Source: Armigeres subalbatus (lineage: Eukaryota; Arthropoda; Insecta; Diptera; Culicidae). From it: a stretch of 64,000 bases of DNA. Below are positions 10,962-21,819 of this stretch, piece after piece. The notes beneath the pieces were generated by a model. That model worked only from the letters and a program-made list of their open reading frames with translations, had not been told where the DNA came from and searched no databases. Both the position numbers and the translations under genes were made by a program. The stretch is from the NCBI RefSeq assembly GCF_024139115.2, contig NC_085140.1, positions 291,119,293 through 291,183,292 of the forward strand, in the 5' to 3' direction. Position 1 is the first letter of the stretch; every line of letters starts with the position of its first letter.

Positions 10962-13900
10962 ACGGGCAGCAGGGACTATGTCCAAGGGCTTGACGATCCC
11001 TCCCCAGGCCATCTGCGAGTTGTGGGGCTTGCCTAGGATGTGGTGGGGTTTGACAGTGGGCCCTGTTAAACCTCTATAAAAAGCTGCATGTATCCGCAAG
11101 TAGGCCCCACCAAAGCGACCGTGTGCCGCTCAAAGCGCACAAGCCCAAGTCCTGGTGTTAGGTGGGACGCTAAACAGCCCTGACACGACGGCCCTCCGAC
11201 GAGACAGGAGGTTTGCGCAGGCCCAATAAGCCGCCTGGAAAACCAATCATTACGAACAATATAAGAGATAATGCGACTCGATATAATCGGCAAAGACCTA
11301 GGCGACGAATACAGGATCACGATTGGAAGCTTGGAACATGGAATTGCAAGTCGCTAGGTTTCGCAGGTTGCGACAGGATGATCTACGATGAATTACATCC
11401 CCGCAACTTCGACGTCGTGGCGCTGCAGGAGATTTGCTGGACAGGACAGAAAGTGTGGAAAAGCGGGCATCGAGCGGCTACCTTCTACCAAAGCTGTGGC
11501 ACCACCAACGAGCTGGGAACCGGCTTCATAGTGCTGGGTAAGATGCGCCAACGCGTGATTGGGTGGCAGCCAATCAACGCAAGGATGTGCAAGCTGAGGA
11601 TTAAAGGCCGTTTCTTCAACTATAGCATCATCAACGTGCACTGCCCACACGAAGGGAGACCCGACGACGAGAAAGAAGCGTTCTACGCACAGCTGGAGCA
11701 GACATACGATGGATGCCCACTGCGGGACGTCAAAATCGTCATCGGTGACATGAACGCACAGGTAGGAAGGAGGAAATGTATAGACCGGTCATCGGACCGG
11801 ATAGTCTGCACACCGTATCGAATGACAACGGCCAACGATGCATAAACTTCGCAGCCTCCCGCGGAATGGTAGTCCGAAGCACCTTCTTTCCCCGCAAAAA
11901 TATCCACAAGGCCACATGGAGATCACCTAACCAAGAAACGGAAAACCAAATCGACCACGTTCTAATCGACGGTAAATTCTTCTCCGACATCACGAACGTC
12001 CGCACTTACCGCAGTGCGAATATTGAATCCGACCACTACCTCGTTGCAGTATGCCTGCGCTCAAAACTCTCGACGGTGTACAACACGGGTCGAAGTCGGA
12101 CGCCGCGGCTTAACATTGGGCGGCTACAAGATGGTAGACTAGCCCAAGAATACGCGCAGCAGCTGGAAGTGACACTTCCAACGGAAGAGCAGCTAGGCGC
12201 AGCGTCTCTTGAAGATGGCTGGAGAGATATTCGATCCGCCATTGGTAGCACCGCAACCGCTGCACTTGCCACGGTGCCCCTGTTCAAAGAAACAACTGGT
12301 ATGACGGCGAATGTGATCAGTTAGTGGAAGAGAAGAATGCAGCATGGGCGAGATTGCTGCAACACCGCACGAGGGCGAACGAGGCACGATATAAACAGGC
12401 GCGGAACAGACAAAACTCGATTTTCCGGAGGAAAAAGCGCCAGCAGGAAGATCGAGACCGTGAAGAAACGGAGCAACTGTACCGCGCTAATAACACACGA
12501 AAGTTCTATGAGAAGTTAAACTGTTCACGTAAGGGCCACGTGCCACAGCCTGATATGTGTAAGGATATAAACGGGAACCTTCTTACGAACGAGCGTGAGG
12601 TGATCCAAAGGTGGCGGCAGCACTACGAAGAACACCTGAATGGCGATGTGGCAGACGAAGATGGCGGTATGGTGATGGACCTGGGAGAACGCGCGCAGGA
12701 CATAATTCTACCGGCTCCGGATCTCCAGGAAATCCAGGAGGAGATTGGCCGGCTGAAGAACAACAAAGCCCCTGGGGTTGACCAACTACCAGGAGAGCTA
12801 TTTAAACACGGTGGTGAGGCACTGGCTAGAGCGCTGCACTGGGTCATTACCAAGATTTGGGAGGAGGAAGTTTTGCCGCAGGAGTGGATGGAAGGTGTCG
12901 TGTGTCCCATCTACAAAAAGGGCGATAAGCTGGATTGTAGCAACTACCGCGCAATCACATTGCTGAACGCCGCCTACAAGGTACTCTCCCAAATTTTATG
13001 CCGTCGACTAGCACCAACTGCAAGGGAGTTCGTGGGGCAGTACCAGGCGGGTTTATGGGCGAACGCTCCACCACGGACCAGGTGTTCGCCATTCGCCAAG
13101 TACTGCAGAAATGCCGCGAATACAACGTGCCCACACATCATCTATTCATCGACTTCAAAGCCGCATATGATACAATCGATCGGGACCAGCTATGGCAGCT
13201 AATGCACGAACACGGTTTTCCGGATAAACTGACACGGTTGATCAAAGCGAAGATGGATCGGGTGATGTGCGTAGTTCGAGTTTCAGGGGCATTCTCGAGT
13301 CCCTTCGAAACCCGCAGAGGGTTACGGCAAGGTGATGGTCTTTCGTGTCTGCTATTCAACATCGCTTTGGAAGGGGTAATACGAAGAGCAGGGATTAACA
13401 CGAGTGGTACAATTTTCAATAAGTCCGTCCAGCTATTTGGTTTCGCCGACGACATAGATATTATGGCACGTAACTTTGAGAAGATGGAGGAAGCCTACAT
13501 CAGACTGAAGAGGGAAGCTAAGCGGATCGGACTAGTCATCAACACGTCGAAGACGAAGTACATGATCGGAAGAGGTTCAAGAGAAGACGATGTGAGCCAC
13601 CCACCGCGAGTTTGCATCAGTGGTGACGAAATCGAGGTGGTTGAAGAATTTGTGTACTTGGGCTCACTGGTGACTGCCGAAAATGACACCAGCAGAGAAA
13701 TTCGGAGACGCATAGTGGCTGGAAATCGTACGTACTTTGGACTCCGCAAGACGCTCCGATCGAATAGAGTTCGCCGCCGTACCAAACTGACAATCTACAA
13801 AACGCTAATTAGACCGGTAGTCCTCTACGGACACGAGACCTGGACGATGCTCGTGGAGGACCAACGCGCACTTGGAGTTTTCGAAAGGAAAGTGCTGCGT

Positions 13901-14264
13901 ACCATCTATGGTGGGGTGCAGATGGCGGACGGTACGTGGAGGAGGCGAATGAACCACGAATTGCATCAGCTGTTGGGAGAACCATCCATCGTTCACACCG
14001 CGAAAATCGGACGACTGCGATGGGCCGGGCACGTAGCCAGAATGTCGGACAGTAACCCGGTGAAAATGGTTCTCGACAACGATCCGACGGGCACAAGAAG
14101 GCGAGGTGCGCAGCGGGCAAGGTGGATCGATCAGGTGGAAGATGACTTGCGGACCCTCCGTAGACTGCGTGGTTGGCGACGTGTAGCCATGGACCGAGCC
14201 GAATGGAGAAGACTCTTATATACCGCACAGGCCACTTCGGCCTTAGTCTGATTAAATAATAATA
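10962..14264 (+). mobile_element. RTE-clade LINE, copy 1, essentially full length (3.3 kb)
   Basis: It is flanked by an 11-bp duplication ATGCTCAAATT (10951-10961 and 14265-14275). A GC-rich leader of about 250 bp precedes an endonuclease plus reverse transcriptase frame, and the 3' end is a short TAA repeat (TAAATAATAATA). This size, single ORF, APE endonuclease then RT order and microsatellite tail fit the RTE clade (JAM1-like in Aedes, from memory). Three frameshifts relative to the sister copies make the protein non-functional. Confidence 0.85.
11213..14251 (+). pseudogene. RTE endonuclease/reverse transcriptase, three frameshifts
   Basis: The reading frame shifts near 11769 (one G missing from a GGAAGGGAGG run that copy 2 keeps), near 12285 (GTTCAAAGAAAC against CGGATCAGAGAAAC in copy 4), and near 13053 (one T missing from GGGTTTTATGG). 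Segments: 11213-11845 holds the APE endonuclease start (LGTWNCKSLG, LQEICW, IGDMNAQVG). 11776-12324 holds the IDHVLIDG and SDHYLV endonuclease end. 12324-13202 holds the RT N-terminus (NNKAPGVDQLPGE). 12998-14251 holds RT motifs FIDFKAAYD, GLRQGDGLS and FADDIDI and the C-terminal thumb. The likely role of the intact protein is target nicking and cDNA synthesis. Confidence 0.85.
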
Positions 14265-14757
14265 ATGCTCAAATTTGGCCCAAACATTCTTTGCATATCA
14301 AAGAATATTGTGGCCAAATTTCATAAAACTCGGTCGACAAAAACCCCCCTGCCAATAATAGAACAAAACCTGCCAAAGCCGTCTTTTCCCCTACTAGAAG
14401 AAAAAAGTTTAAGTTATCTGAAGTTTGAGATTTACGAGTTTGGTAACTTTTTTTCAAGTGTATTCTTATTTGAGTGCGCGAAATCGTTTGTGTAGTTTGA
14501 ATACGGGGATGAATTTGGTGAAAACATGTATGAATGTGTGAAAATACCAGGAAAATATGGATCAATAAAGAATTGCTCGGAATAGCGCTGGAAGAGTAGT
14601 GGTTTGTTCGTGGACACTAGTTTGAATCTGCTCTTCCACAGTTCATTTATACGGAATTGGATCAATTTGGTGAGATTGTTTCAATATGTTTTAATATGAT
14701 TCAAAAACAAAATACGCGCTGGATTTAAAAATCCGGAAGTTTGTTTATGGATCCATT

Positions 14758-14988
14758 CAAGACAAAATTTTCAAAACGACTTATCTGCTTTTGTAAACAA
14801 AGATTCAAACGACGATTTGACGAATCTGATAGCTCTCCCACGCAAACCAACACCACCAATAGGTAGGTTAAGGTTTCCGCTACCTGTTGATGGTGTTGGT
14901 TTGCGTGGGAGAGCTATCAGATTCGCCAAATCGTCGTTTGAATCTTTGTTGACAAAAGCAGATAAGTCGTTTTGAAAATTTTGTCTTG
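14758..14988. mobile_element. Foldback (hairpin) element, CATT duplication
   Basis: Two near-perfect arms of about 100 bp run from CAAGACAAAATTTTC to GAAAATTTTGTCTTG around a short GGTAGG-type centre. CATT lies on both sides (14754-14757, 14989-14992). Retroposon A copy 2 at about 45916-45930 reads straight through GGATACATTTATCC, so this is an insertion. The 75-codon frame on the minus strand is an artefact of the hairpin. Confidence 0.8.
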
Positions 14989-15235
14989 CATTATCCAATT
15001 GATAATGGTAGCATAACCAAGCGGGGCTTATTGCAAGTGAAAGTGACCTCGGACTGGACGTGAGTTACCAGGCAGTCTGAAATTGGTCACTGGAGCTGCA
15101 GTAGAGCTAACACTTTCTAACTCCCGGGCTAAAGCTGACTTTATTAAAGACAGCTTTCATCCATAATACCACTGCCGGACAGTGGGGGTTAGATTGAAGA
15201 TACACACACACACAGTTCAAATATACATGGAACTT

Positions 15236-16985
15236 ACCCTACCCTAATTTAATATCCAATGCAAAACAGCTGGCTCTAAGAATTTGATTTGTTCTCGTCA
15301 CTTAACGGGTGATTCATAATAGCCCACTGCGCCTGAACCAATGCACCACTTATTCGAGATTTCCGTTAGTCATCCTGAATAACGCACGCGCGCAAGGGCT
15401 ATGACGACAAACGTACTTTTGCACATCATCGGCGATCATTTTGATGGAGTCGTGCTTTAGCACCCTTTCTACCTCTAAAGCAAAACACCGGCAGTTAAAA
15501 AGCAATACACCGGGTAGTGGACAATGACCCAATATGCACCTCTTGAACTTTCAGATGTTTTGCTCAATATGAAGTGAAATATCGAATCATTCCAACGTGT
15601 TTAGACAAAATATAAAAGATTAGCAACAACTCACACAGATTTCCTGCTCAAAACATCTAAAGATTTTCTAACCAATTCCAATTAGTTAAAAAATGTGTGC
15701 GAAACGGCACAAGTGGTTTGGAAAAATGACAAACTTGCATGGCGAATGAACGGTGGCAGCCATGTTGGTGGTTTACCATAGCGATTTACACGTAAATCGT
15801 ACAAACCTCAACAAATCGCATACCGTTGAACTTCAGAGAAAATCAAGTGATTTCCTTAATATTGTTGTTACATCTCAATTTTTAATGGCTAAATGCTAAA
15901 TCGGTCTTGATCATGGTTCTTCCCATGGATGCATTTCATACCATTCTCCCATACAGACATTTCAATAGTAGACGAGTTCTAGCAGCTTTCCCGGGTAGTG
16001 ATGAATAACTAAACAACAACATATTTTGCTGTGTTATCTGTGTTTGCCATTCTTAAGTCATTCAAACATAACAAAAAATAAAATCTGACCATCATAATAA
16101 TATCTAATCTAATAATTACTATTACCATAACGTAGAGAAAAAAAAGCACATTGTTAATATTTTCAAGCAACTGAATTGATATTTTCTTTTTCGAATTTTT
16201 CTCGAGCCATATTTTCCCGACAAGGCAATGTCAGTGAATATGTTTGTAATTTTAGCAATTACGCCAATATAAAATTTGGTCATTCGGATATTCATATATT
16301 AAAAACAAAAAACTTTTTTTTCGATATTTCGTTCTACGCGGGTTCATATCGTGCATAACTTTTGTTGTAATGCTCTGGCCTCTCCAGGAAGCTGCTACTG
16401 TTGATGTGCAAAATCATGTGTGCTTCAAGATGCCTTTCGAAGGCGTTGGACAAGGTAAAAAATGCTTATTGGCCGCTGCTCAAGCGAACCTAACGCATGC
16501 TTCCACCTGCTTAAGATAGTAGACGATTTTTGATTAGATTATTTGAGAGTTACACGACACGTGGATGAATAATCTCAATGAAACCACCTGTGGTTTTATT
16601 TCCTAAGGAGAAAAACCAATCACGATTTTTCAGGATTTCACAGAATTGAATATTTTAGTTTCCCAAACACCTAAAAGTACACGCAACGCTCTTTACAGCA
16701 AATGACACACCGCGTGTCTTTATTCTTATGGGAATATAGCTTTGCCACGTTTCATCGAGTGCATTCGTACTGATAACAGTTCTCCCGCCTCATCTATCTC
16801 TCCCACTTCGAAAGATTTGTATTTAAATTGAACTGAGGATGGAATGGCTTTGAATTTAGTTGAGATTTAAACAAAAGTCGGATGAGGTTAAACATGGATT
16901 TTGGTTCGGTTCGTCATGAATTTGGGATGGAATGCGATTTGAACTGAATAAAAAATTGATTTTGATCAAATTTAGTTTAGTTTCA
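15236..16985. other. Intergenic, nothing recognised
   Basis: About 1.75 kb of AT-rich sequence. The short frames have no domain and no typical codon use. There is no delimited repeat apart from a tendency to TTTGGAT words after 16850 leading into the next array. Confidence 0.4.
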
Positions 16986-16989
16986 AATG

Positions 16990-19900
16990 GAACTTGTAAT
17001 TGGGTTTGGGTTTGGATTGCTTTCTGATTGATTTGGGTTAAATTTAAATTGAAGATTAATTAGATTTGGATTAGATTTGGATTGGATTTGATTTGGTTTT
17101 GGATTGGGTTTGGATTGGATTTGGATTGGATTTGGATTTGGATTGGATTTGGATTTGGGTTGGATTTGGATTGGATTTGGATTGGATTTGGATTTGGATT
17201 GGATTTGGATTGGATTTGGATTGGATTTGGATTGGATTTGGATTGGATTTGGATTGGATTTGGATTGGATTTGGATTGGATTTGGATTGGATTTGGATTG
17301 GATTTGGATTGGATTTGGATTGGATTTGGATTTGGATTTGGATTTGGATTGGATTTGGATTTGGATTGGATTTGGATTGGATTTGGATTGGATTTGGATT
17401 GGATTTGGATTGGATTTGGATTGGATTGGATTTGGATTTGGATTTGGATTGGATTTGGATTGGATTTGGATTGGATTTGGATTGGATTTGGATTGGATTT
17501 GGATTGGATTTGGATTGGATTGGATTTGGATTTGATTTGGATTGGATTTGGATTGGATTTGGATTGGATTTGGATTGGATTTGGATTGGATTTGGATTGG
17601 ATTTGGATTGGATTTGGATTGGATTTGGATTGGATTTGGATTGGATTTGGGTTTGATTAGGTTTGAATTTGAATTGGATTTGACAAGGATTTGAAATCGA
17701 GTTGGATTGGACTTGGATTGGATTTGAATTGTGTTTGGATTGAATTTGGATTGGATTTGTATTGGATTTGGATTGGATTTGGATTGAAACTGAATTGGAT
17801 TTGGATTGGATTTGGATTCGATTTCGATTGGATTTGGAGTGGATTTGGATTCGATTTGGATTGGATTTGGATTGAATTTGGATTTTATTTGAATTGGATT
17901 TGGATTGCATTTTGATTGTATTTGGATTGGATTTGGCAAGGATTTGAAATCGAATTGGATTGGATTTGGCAAGGATTTGAAATCGAATTGGATTGATTTT
18001 GGATTGGATTTGGATTGGATTTGGCAAGGATTTGAAATCGAATTCGATTGGATTTCATTTGGTTTTGGATTGGATGTGGATTTGGATTGGATTTGGATTG
18101 GATTTGGATTGGATTTGGATTGGATTTGGATTGGATTTGGATTGGATTTGGATTGGATTTGGATTGGATTTGGATTGGATTTGGATTGGATTTGGATTGG
18201 ATTTGGATTGGATTGGATTGGTTTGGATTGGTTTGGATTGGTTTGGATTGGTTTGGATTGGTTTGGATTGGTTTGGATTGGTTTGGATTGGTTTGGATTG
18301 GTTGGATTGGATTTGGTTTGGTTTGGTTGGTTTGGATTGGTTTGGATTGGTTTGGTTGGTTTGGATTGATTTGGATTGGTTTGGTTGGTTTGGATTGGTT
18401 TGATTGGATTTGGGATTGGTTTGGATTGATTTGGTTGGTTTGGATTGGTTTGGATTGATTTGGATTGGTTTGGATTGGATTTGGATTGGTTTGGATTGGT
18501 TTGGATTGGTTTGGATTGGTTTGGATTGGTTTGGATTGGTTTGATTGGTTTGGATTGGTTTGGATTGGTTTGGATTGGATTTGTATTGGTTGTATTGGTT
18601 TGGATTGGATTTGGTTTGGTTTGGATTGGTTTGGATTGGTTTGGATTTGGATTGGTTTGGATTGGTTTGGATTGGTTTGGATTGGTTTGGATTGGTTGGA
18701 TTGGTTTGGATTGGTTTGGATTGGTTTGGATTGGTTTGGATTGGTTTGGATTGATTTGGATTGGTTTGGATTGATTTGATTGATTTGGATTGATTTGGAT
18801 TGGTTTGGATTGGTTTGGATTGGTTTGGATTGGTTTGGTTGGTTTGGATTGGTTTGGATTGGTTTGGATTGGATTTGGATTGGATATGGATTGGTTTGGA
18901 TTGCGTTTGGATTGGTTTGGATTGGTTTGGATTGATTTGGATTGGTTTGGATTGATTTGGATTGGTTTGGATTGGTTTGGATTGGTTTGGATTGGTTTGG
19001 ATTGGTTTGGATTGGTTTGGATTGGTTTGGATTGATTTGGATTGGTTTGGATTGATTTGGATTGGATTGGATTGGTTTGGATTGTATTTGGATTGTATTT
19101 GGATTGGTTTGGATTGGTTTGGATTGATTTGGATTGGTTTGGATTGGTTGGATTGGTTTGATTGGTTTGGATTGGTTTGGATTTGATTTGGTTTGATTTG
19201 GATTTGATTTGGTTGAATTCGGACTGGTTGGACTGGATTTGGATTGGTTTGGAATGGTTTGGATTGGTTTGGATTGGTTTGGATTGGTTTGGATTGGTTT
19301 GGATTGGTTTGGATTGGTTTGGATTGGTTTGGGTTTGGTTGGATTGGATTTGGATTAGATTTGGATTGGGTTTGGATTAGATTTGATTGGTTTGGATTGG
19401 TTTGGATTGGATTGGATTGGTTTGGATTGATTTGGATTGGTTTGGATTGATTTGGATTGGATCTGGATTGGTTTGGATTGGTTGGTTTGGATTGGTTTGG
19501 ATTGGATTTGGATTGGTTTGGATTGGTTTGGATTGGTTTGGATTGGTTTGGATTGGTTTGGATTGGTTTGATTGGTTTGGATTGGTTTGGATTGGTTTGG
19601 ATTGGTTTGGATTGGTTTGGATTGGATTTGGATTGGTTTGGATTGGATTTGGATTGGATTTGGATTGGATTTGGATTGGATTGGATTGGATTTGGATTGG
19701 ATTTGGATTGGATTTGGATTGGATTTGGATTGGATTTGGATTGGATTTGGATTGGATTTGGATTGTATTTGGATTGAATTTGGATTGGATTTGGATTGGA
19801 TTTGGATTGTATTTGTATTGTATTTGGATTGATTTGGATTGGATTTGAATTGGATTCGAATTGGATTTGGATTGGATTTAGATTTGATTTAAATAGGATG

Positions 19901-20030
19901 TGGATTGGTATTGGATTGCATTTTAGATGGATTTTGATTGGACTCAGATTGAATTTTGTTTTGATTTGGATTGGATTTAGGTTGGATCTGTATTAGATTT
20001 AAATCTGATTTGTATTGGATTTGCGTTATA
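16990..20030 (+). repeat. 3-kb G/T-rich tandem array of 10- and 11-bp units
   Basis: The core unit is GGATTGGATTT (11 bp) at about 17070-18210 and 19625-19850, and GGATTGGTTT (10 bp) between about 18212 and 19625, with edge variants (GGATTCGATTT, GGATTGAATTT, GGTTGGTTT). The plus strand has almost no C. Because 11 and 10 are not multiples of three and the units lack stops, long frames appear in several registers on both strands. These are not genes. Pairs of G at short spacing could form two-layer G-quadruplexes (inference). Confidence 0.95.
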
Positions 20031-20077
20031 TTTGGTAAAGAAAATTATTTTGAGCTTTTTATTGGAATGTCTTAACT

Positions 20078-20342
20078 TGTTATAAGACGAGTTTGTACCA
20101 TCCCATTTAATTCCACCACTTGATTTTACCTTGGCAGATACGCATTTCGACCTCAACAGTAAGGTCGTTTTCAGTTTCTCGTACTTAACTCGACTTGAAG
20201 AAAAGCTGCGTTCATTTTCTTCAAGTCGAGTCAAGTACGAGACCCTGAAGACGTTCTTACTGTTGAGGTCGAAATACGTATCTGTCAAGGTACAATCAAG
20301 TGGTGGAACTAATTGGGATGGCACAAACTCGTCTTATGACAA
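20078..20342. mobile_element. Foldback element with about 130-bp arms
   Basis: The arms run from TTGTTATAAGACGAGTTTGT to ACAAACTCGTCTTATGACAA and meet at TTCAAGTCGAGT. Each arm carries a TGAGGTCGAAATACG block. It adjoins the G/T array. A half copy of the same family is at about 46580-46705, and another piece is near 10313. Both-strand frames of about 100 codons come from the palindrome. Confidence 0.75.
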
Positions 20343-20740
20343 ATGGTTATATTTGGGCTGGATATGGATTACATTCGCATCAAAAGCGGCTAGGGGTGTA
20401 ATTGAATTCGGAATTGATTTGAGTTAGATTTTGATTGAATATAGATTGAATTTTGCATTGAGCTTGAGTTGGATTGGATACTTATTAGATTTGGAGTTCA
20501 ATCAATTCGATTGTTATTTGATTTGCGATTGACTTGAAAAGGATTTTTCGTTTGATTTTGATCGAATTTCAATTTTGATTGAGATGGGCAATGTCTTGGT
20601 TTTTATTTGGATTGGAATTTGTTGGTCAAGTTGCCACAACTTGAATTGGCGCAAATCCAAATAATTGTTCATCACTGGGAAGAACCTTTAAGATCTCCTG
20701 GAAAAATCGTTAAGTTGTGTTATTGTATGTAAAAAAATAT

Positions 20741-21198
20741 CACCCAACCGGCGGTTGTTAGATTTTCTAACAATTATGTATAAAAACATTGTAATTCCTA
20801 CATGGTTCAATTAAACCAGAGGAAAAATCCTAACTGCCAGAGGCAATTGAAATGTATTAATAATAACTAAAAAGTAACATAGCAAATAAGGATGATAGTG
20901 TTAATAAAACACAGATCACCTAGTCTAAGAGATGAATGCATGTATTAGATAATTAGCAAATAAAATTAGTTTAAAAAAAAAACAATTATGTATAAGAATC
21001 TACCAAAACCTGTTTAAGAACTGGGCATATGCGTTAGATTCTCATACAAAAAATGTGAGAAAAGCTTACAAAATTGTTAGATTCTTGTACAATATTTGTA
21101 TAAGAATCTAACAATTTCGCATATGCCCAGTTCTTATACAGGTTTTTGTAGATTCTTATACATAATTGTTAGAAAATCTAACAATCGCCGGTTGGGTG
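20741..21198. mobile_element. MITE with CACCCAACCGGCG inverted repeats
   Basis: The left end CACCCAACCGGCGG and right end CGCCGGTTGGGTG continue inward as TTGTTAGATTTTCTAACAA on both sides, then through TGTATAAGAATCTA words. A retroposon is nested at 20784-20980. The target duplication is not clear. Related element: 10476-10705. Confidence 0.8.
20784..20980 (+). mobile_element. 5'-truncated poly-A retroposon nested in a MITE
   Basis: A 15-bp duplication AACAATTATGTATAA flanks it at 20769-20783 and 20981-20995. It ends in AATAAAATTAGTTT plus an A run. This is a LINE 3' end (Jockey/CR1-type by its poly-A tail; family not identified) inserted by target-primed reverse transcription. Confidence 0.8.
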
Positions 21199-21199
21199 A

Positions 21200-21778
21200 G
21201 GAAGATGTTGGCTATTGTCGACGATCACCTTTCCTGGCGCTTCTCAGTTTAAATAGCTTGATTAAAGCTACTCACTTCGTCCGATTACGACAGCAAGGTT
21301 ACTCAAAGTCCCATTACTGAATCCTGAAACTGAACTGAAAGTCATCGAAATTCAAATTAATAAGAAAAATATTCCTTAATCTTCGTAAACAGATATCACG
21401 ATTGGCGGAACCATTTTTTATTAATTGATTTTTCTAGGCTATTAGATTTATTACTCACTTTCGCCTTTAATTATTTAGATCCGATTGTTGAATGCGATGG
21501 ATTCATTTTTACATTATAGTTTGGGAAAGAGGGTATTTTGAAGACTCTTTCTATTATTGTTTCCGCACTGAGCCAGGGCTGCCTTGAAACTTTGTTTCTT
21601 CGGCGTAAGAATGAAAAACGAGAATACGATGTGGACTGACAATTCTATGTATTAAGAATTAATACTGCAATGTCTCAGGTCATTTAGTATCTGTATGACA
21701 TTACCCAAAATATGTCGATACCTTTGTGGTTACTTTTGGTTTTTTGATCTACGGCCCCTAACTGTAATTTATTTTTAC
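21200..21778. other. Upstream region of the desaturase-like gene
   Basis: No repeat border is seen. A pyrimidine-rich stretch followed by TTTTTACAG ends at 21780, 39 bases before the ATG. It may be the acceptor of an intron in the 5' untranslated region, which would put the promoter further upstream. Confidence 0.35.
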
Positions 21779-21819
21779 AGCCGGTAAAGTGAACCTCGTT
21801 CGAATCATCATCAGCCACA

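Larger units (their letters stand above)
10887..14391. mobile_element. MITE (about 190 bp) split by an RTE element, TA target
   Basis: The left arm GGGGGAATGACGGCTTTGG and the right arm ending CCAAAGCCGTCTTTTCCCC are inverted repeats of about 50 bp that share GGCAGGTTTTGTTCTATTA. TA flanks both sides (10885-10886 and 14392-14393). The same site in retroposon A copy 2 (45703-45704) is an uninterrupted TA within GCATGTACTAG, which proves the insertion. The RTE element at 10962-14264 lies within it. Confidence 0.85.
10770..15214 (+). mobile_element. Microsatellite-tailed retroposon A, copy 1, with nested insertions
   Basis: This is bounded by 21-bp target-site duplications and ends in (CA)n. 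Its parts match copy 2 at 45612-46140: the 5' block at 10770-10884, then 14394-14757, then 14993-15214. Three later insertions interrupt it: a TA-MITE at 10887-14391, an RTE LINE inside that MITE, and a foldback at 14758-14988. Without them the element is about 0.7 kb. It has no long frame and no clear A or B box, so it is either a SINE-like element or a 5'-truncated LINE. I cannot name the family. Confidence 0.8.

Noticed and set aside
13809..14228. Minus-strand 139-codon frame (and its equal at 60955-61374)
   Set aside because: Antisense shadow of the RTE reverse transcriptase C-terminus, found in each copy.
16983..18027. Two minus-strand frames of over 300 codons rich in IQIQSKSNPNP
   Set aside because: They are translations of the 11-bp G/T array. 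Frames are open in several registers because the unit has no stop codons.
17082..19848. Many plus-strand frames reading DLDWIWIGFG or GLVWIGLDWF
   Set aside because: Same array artefact in other registers.
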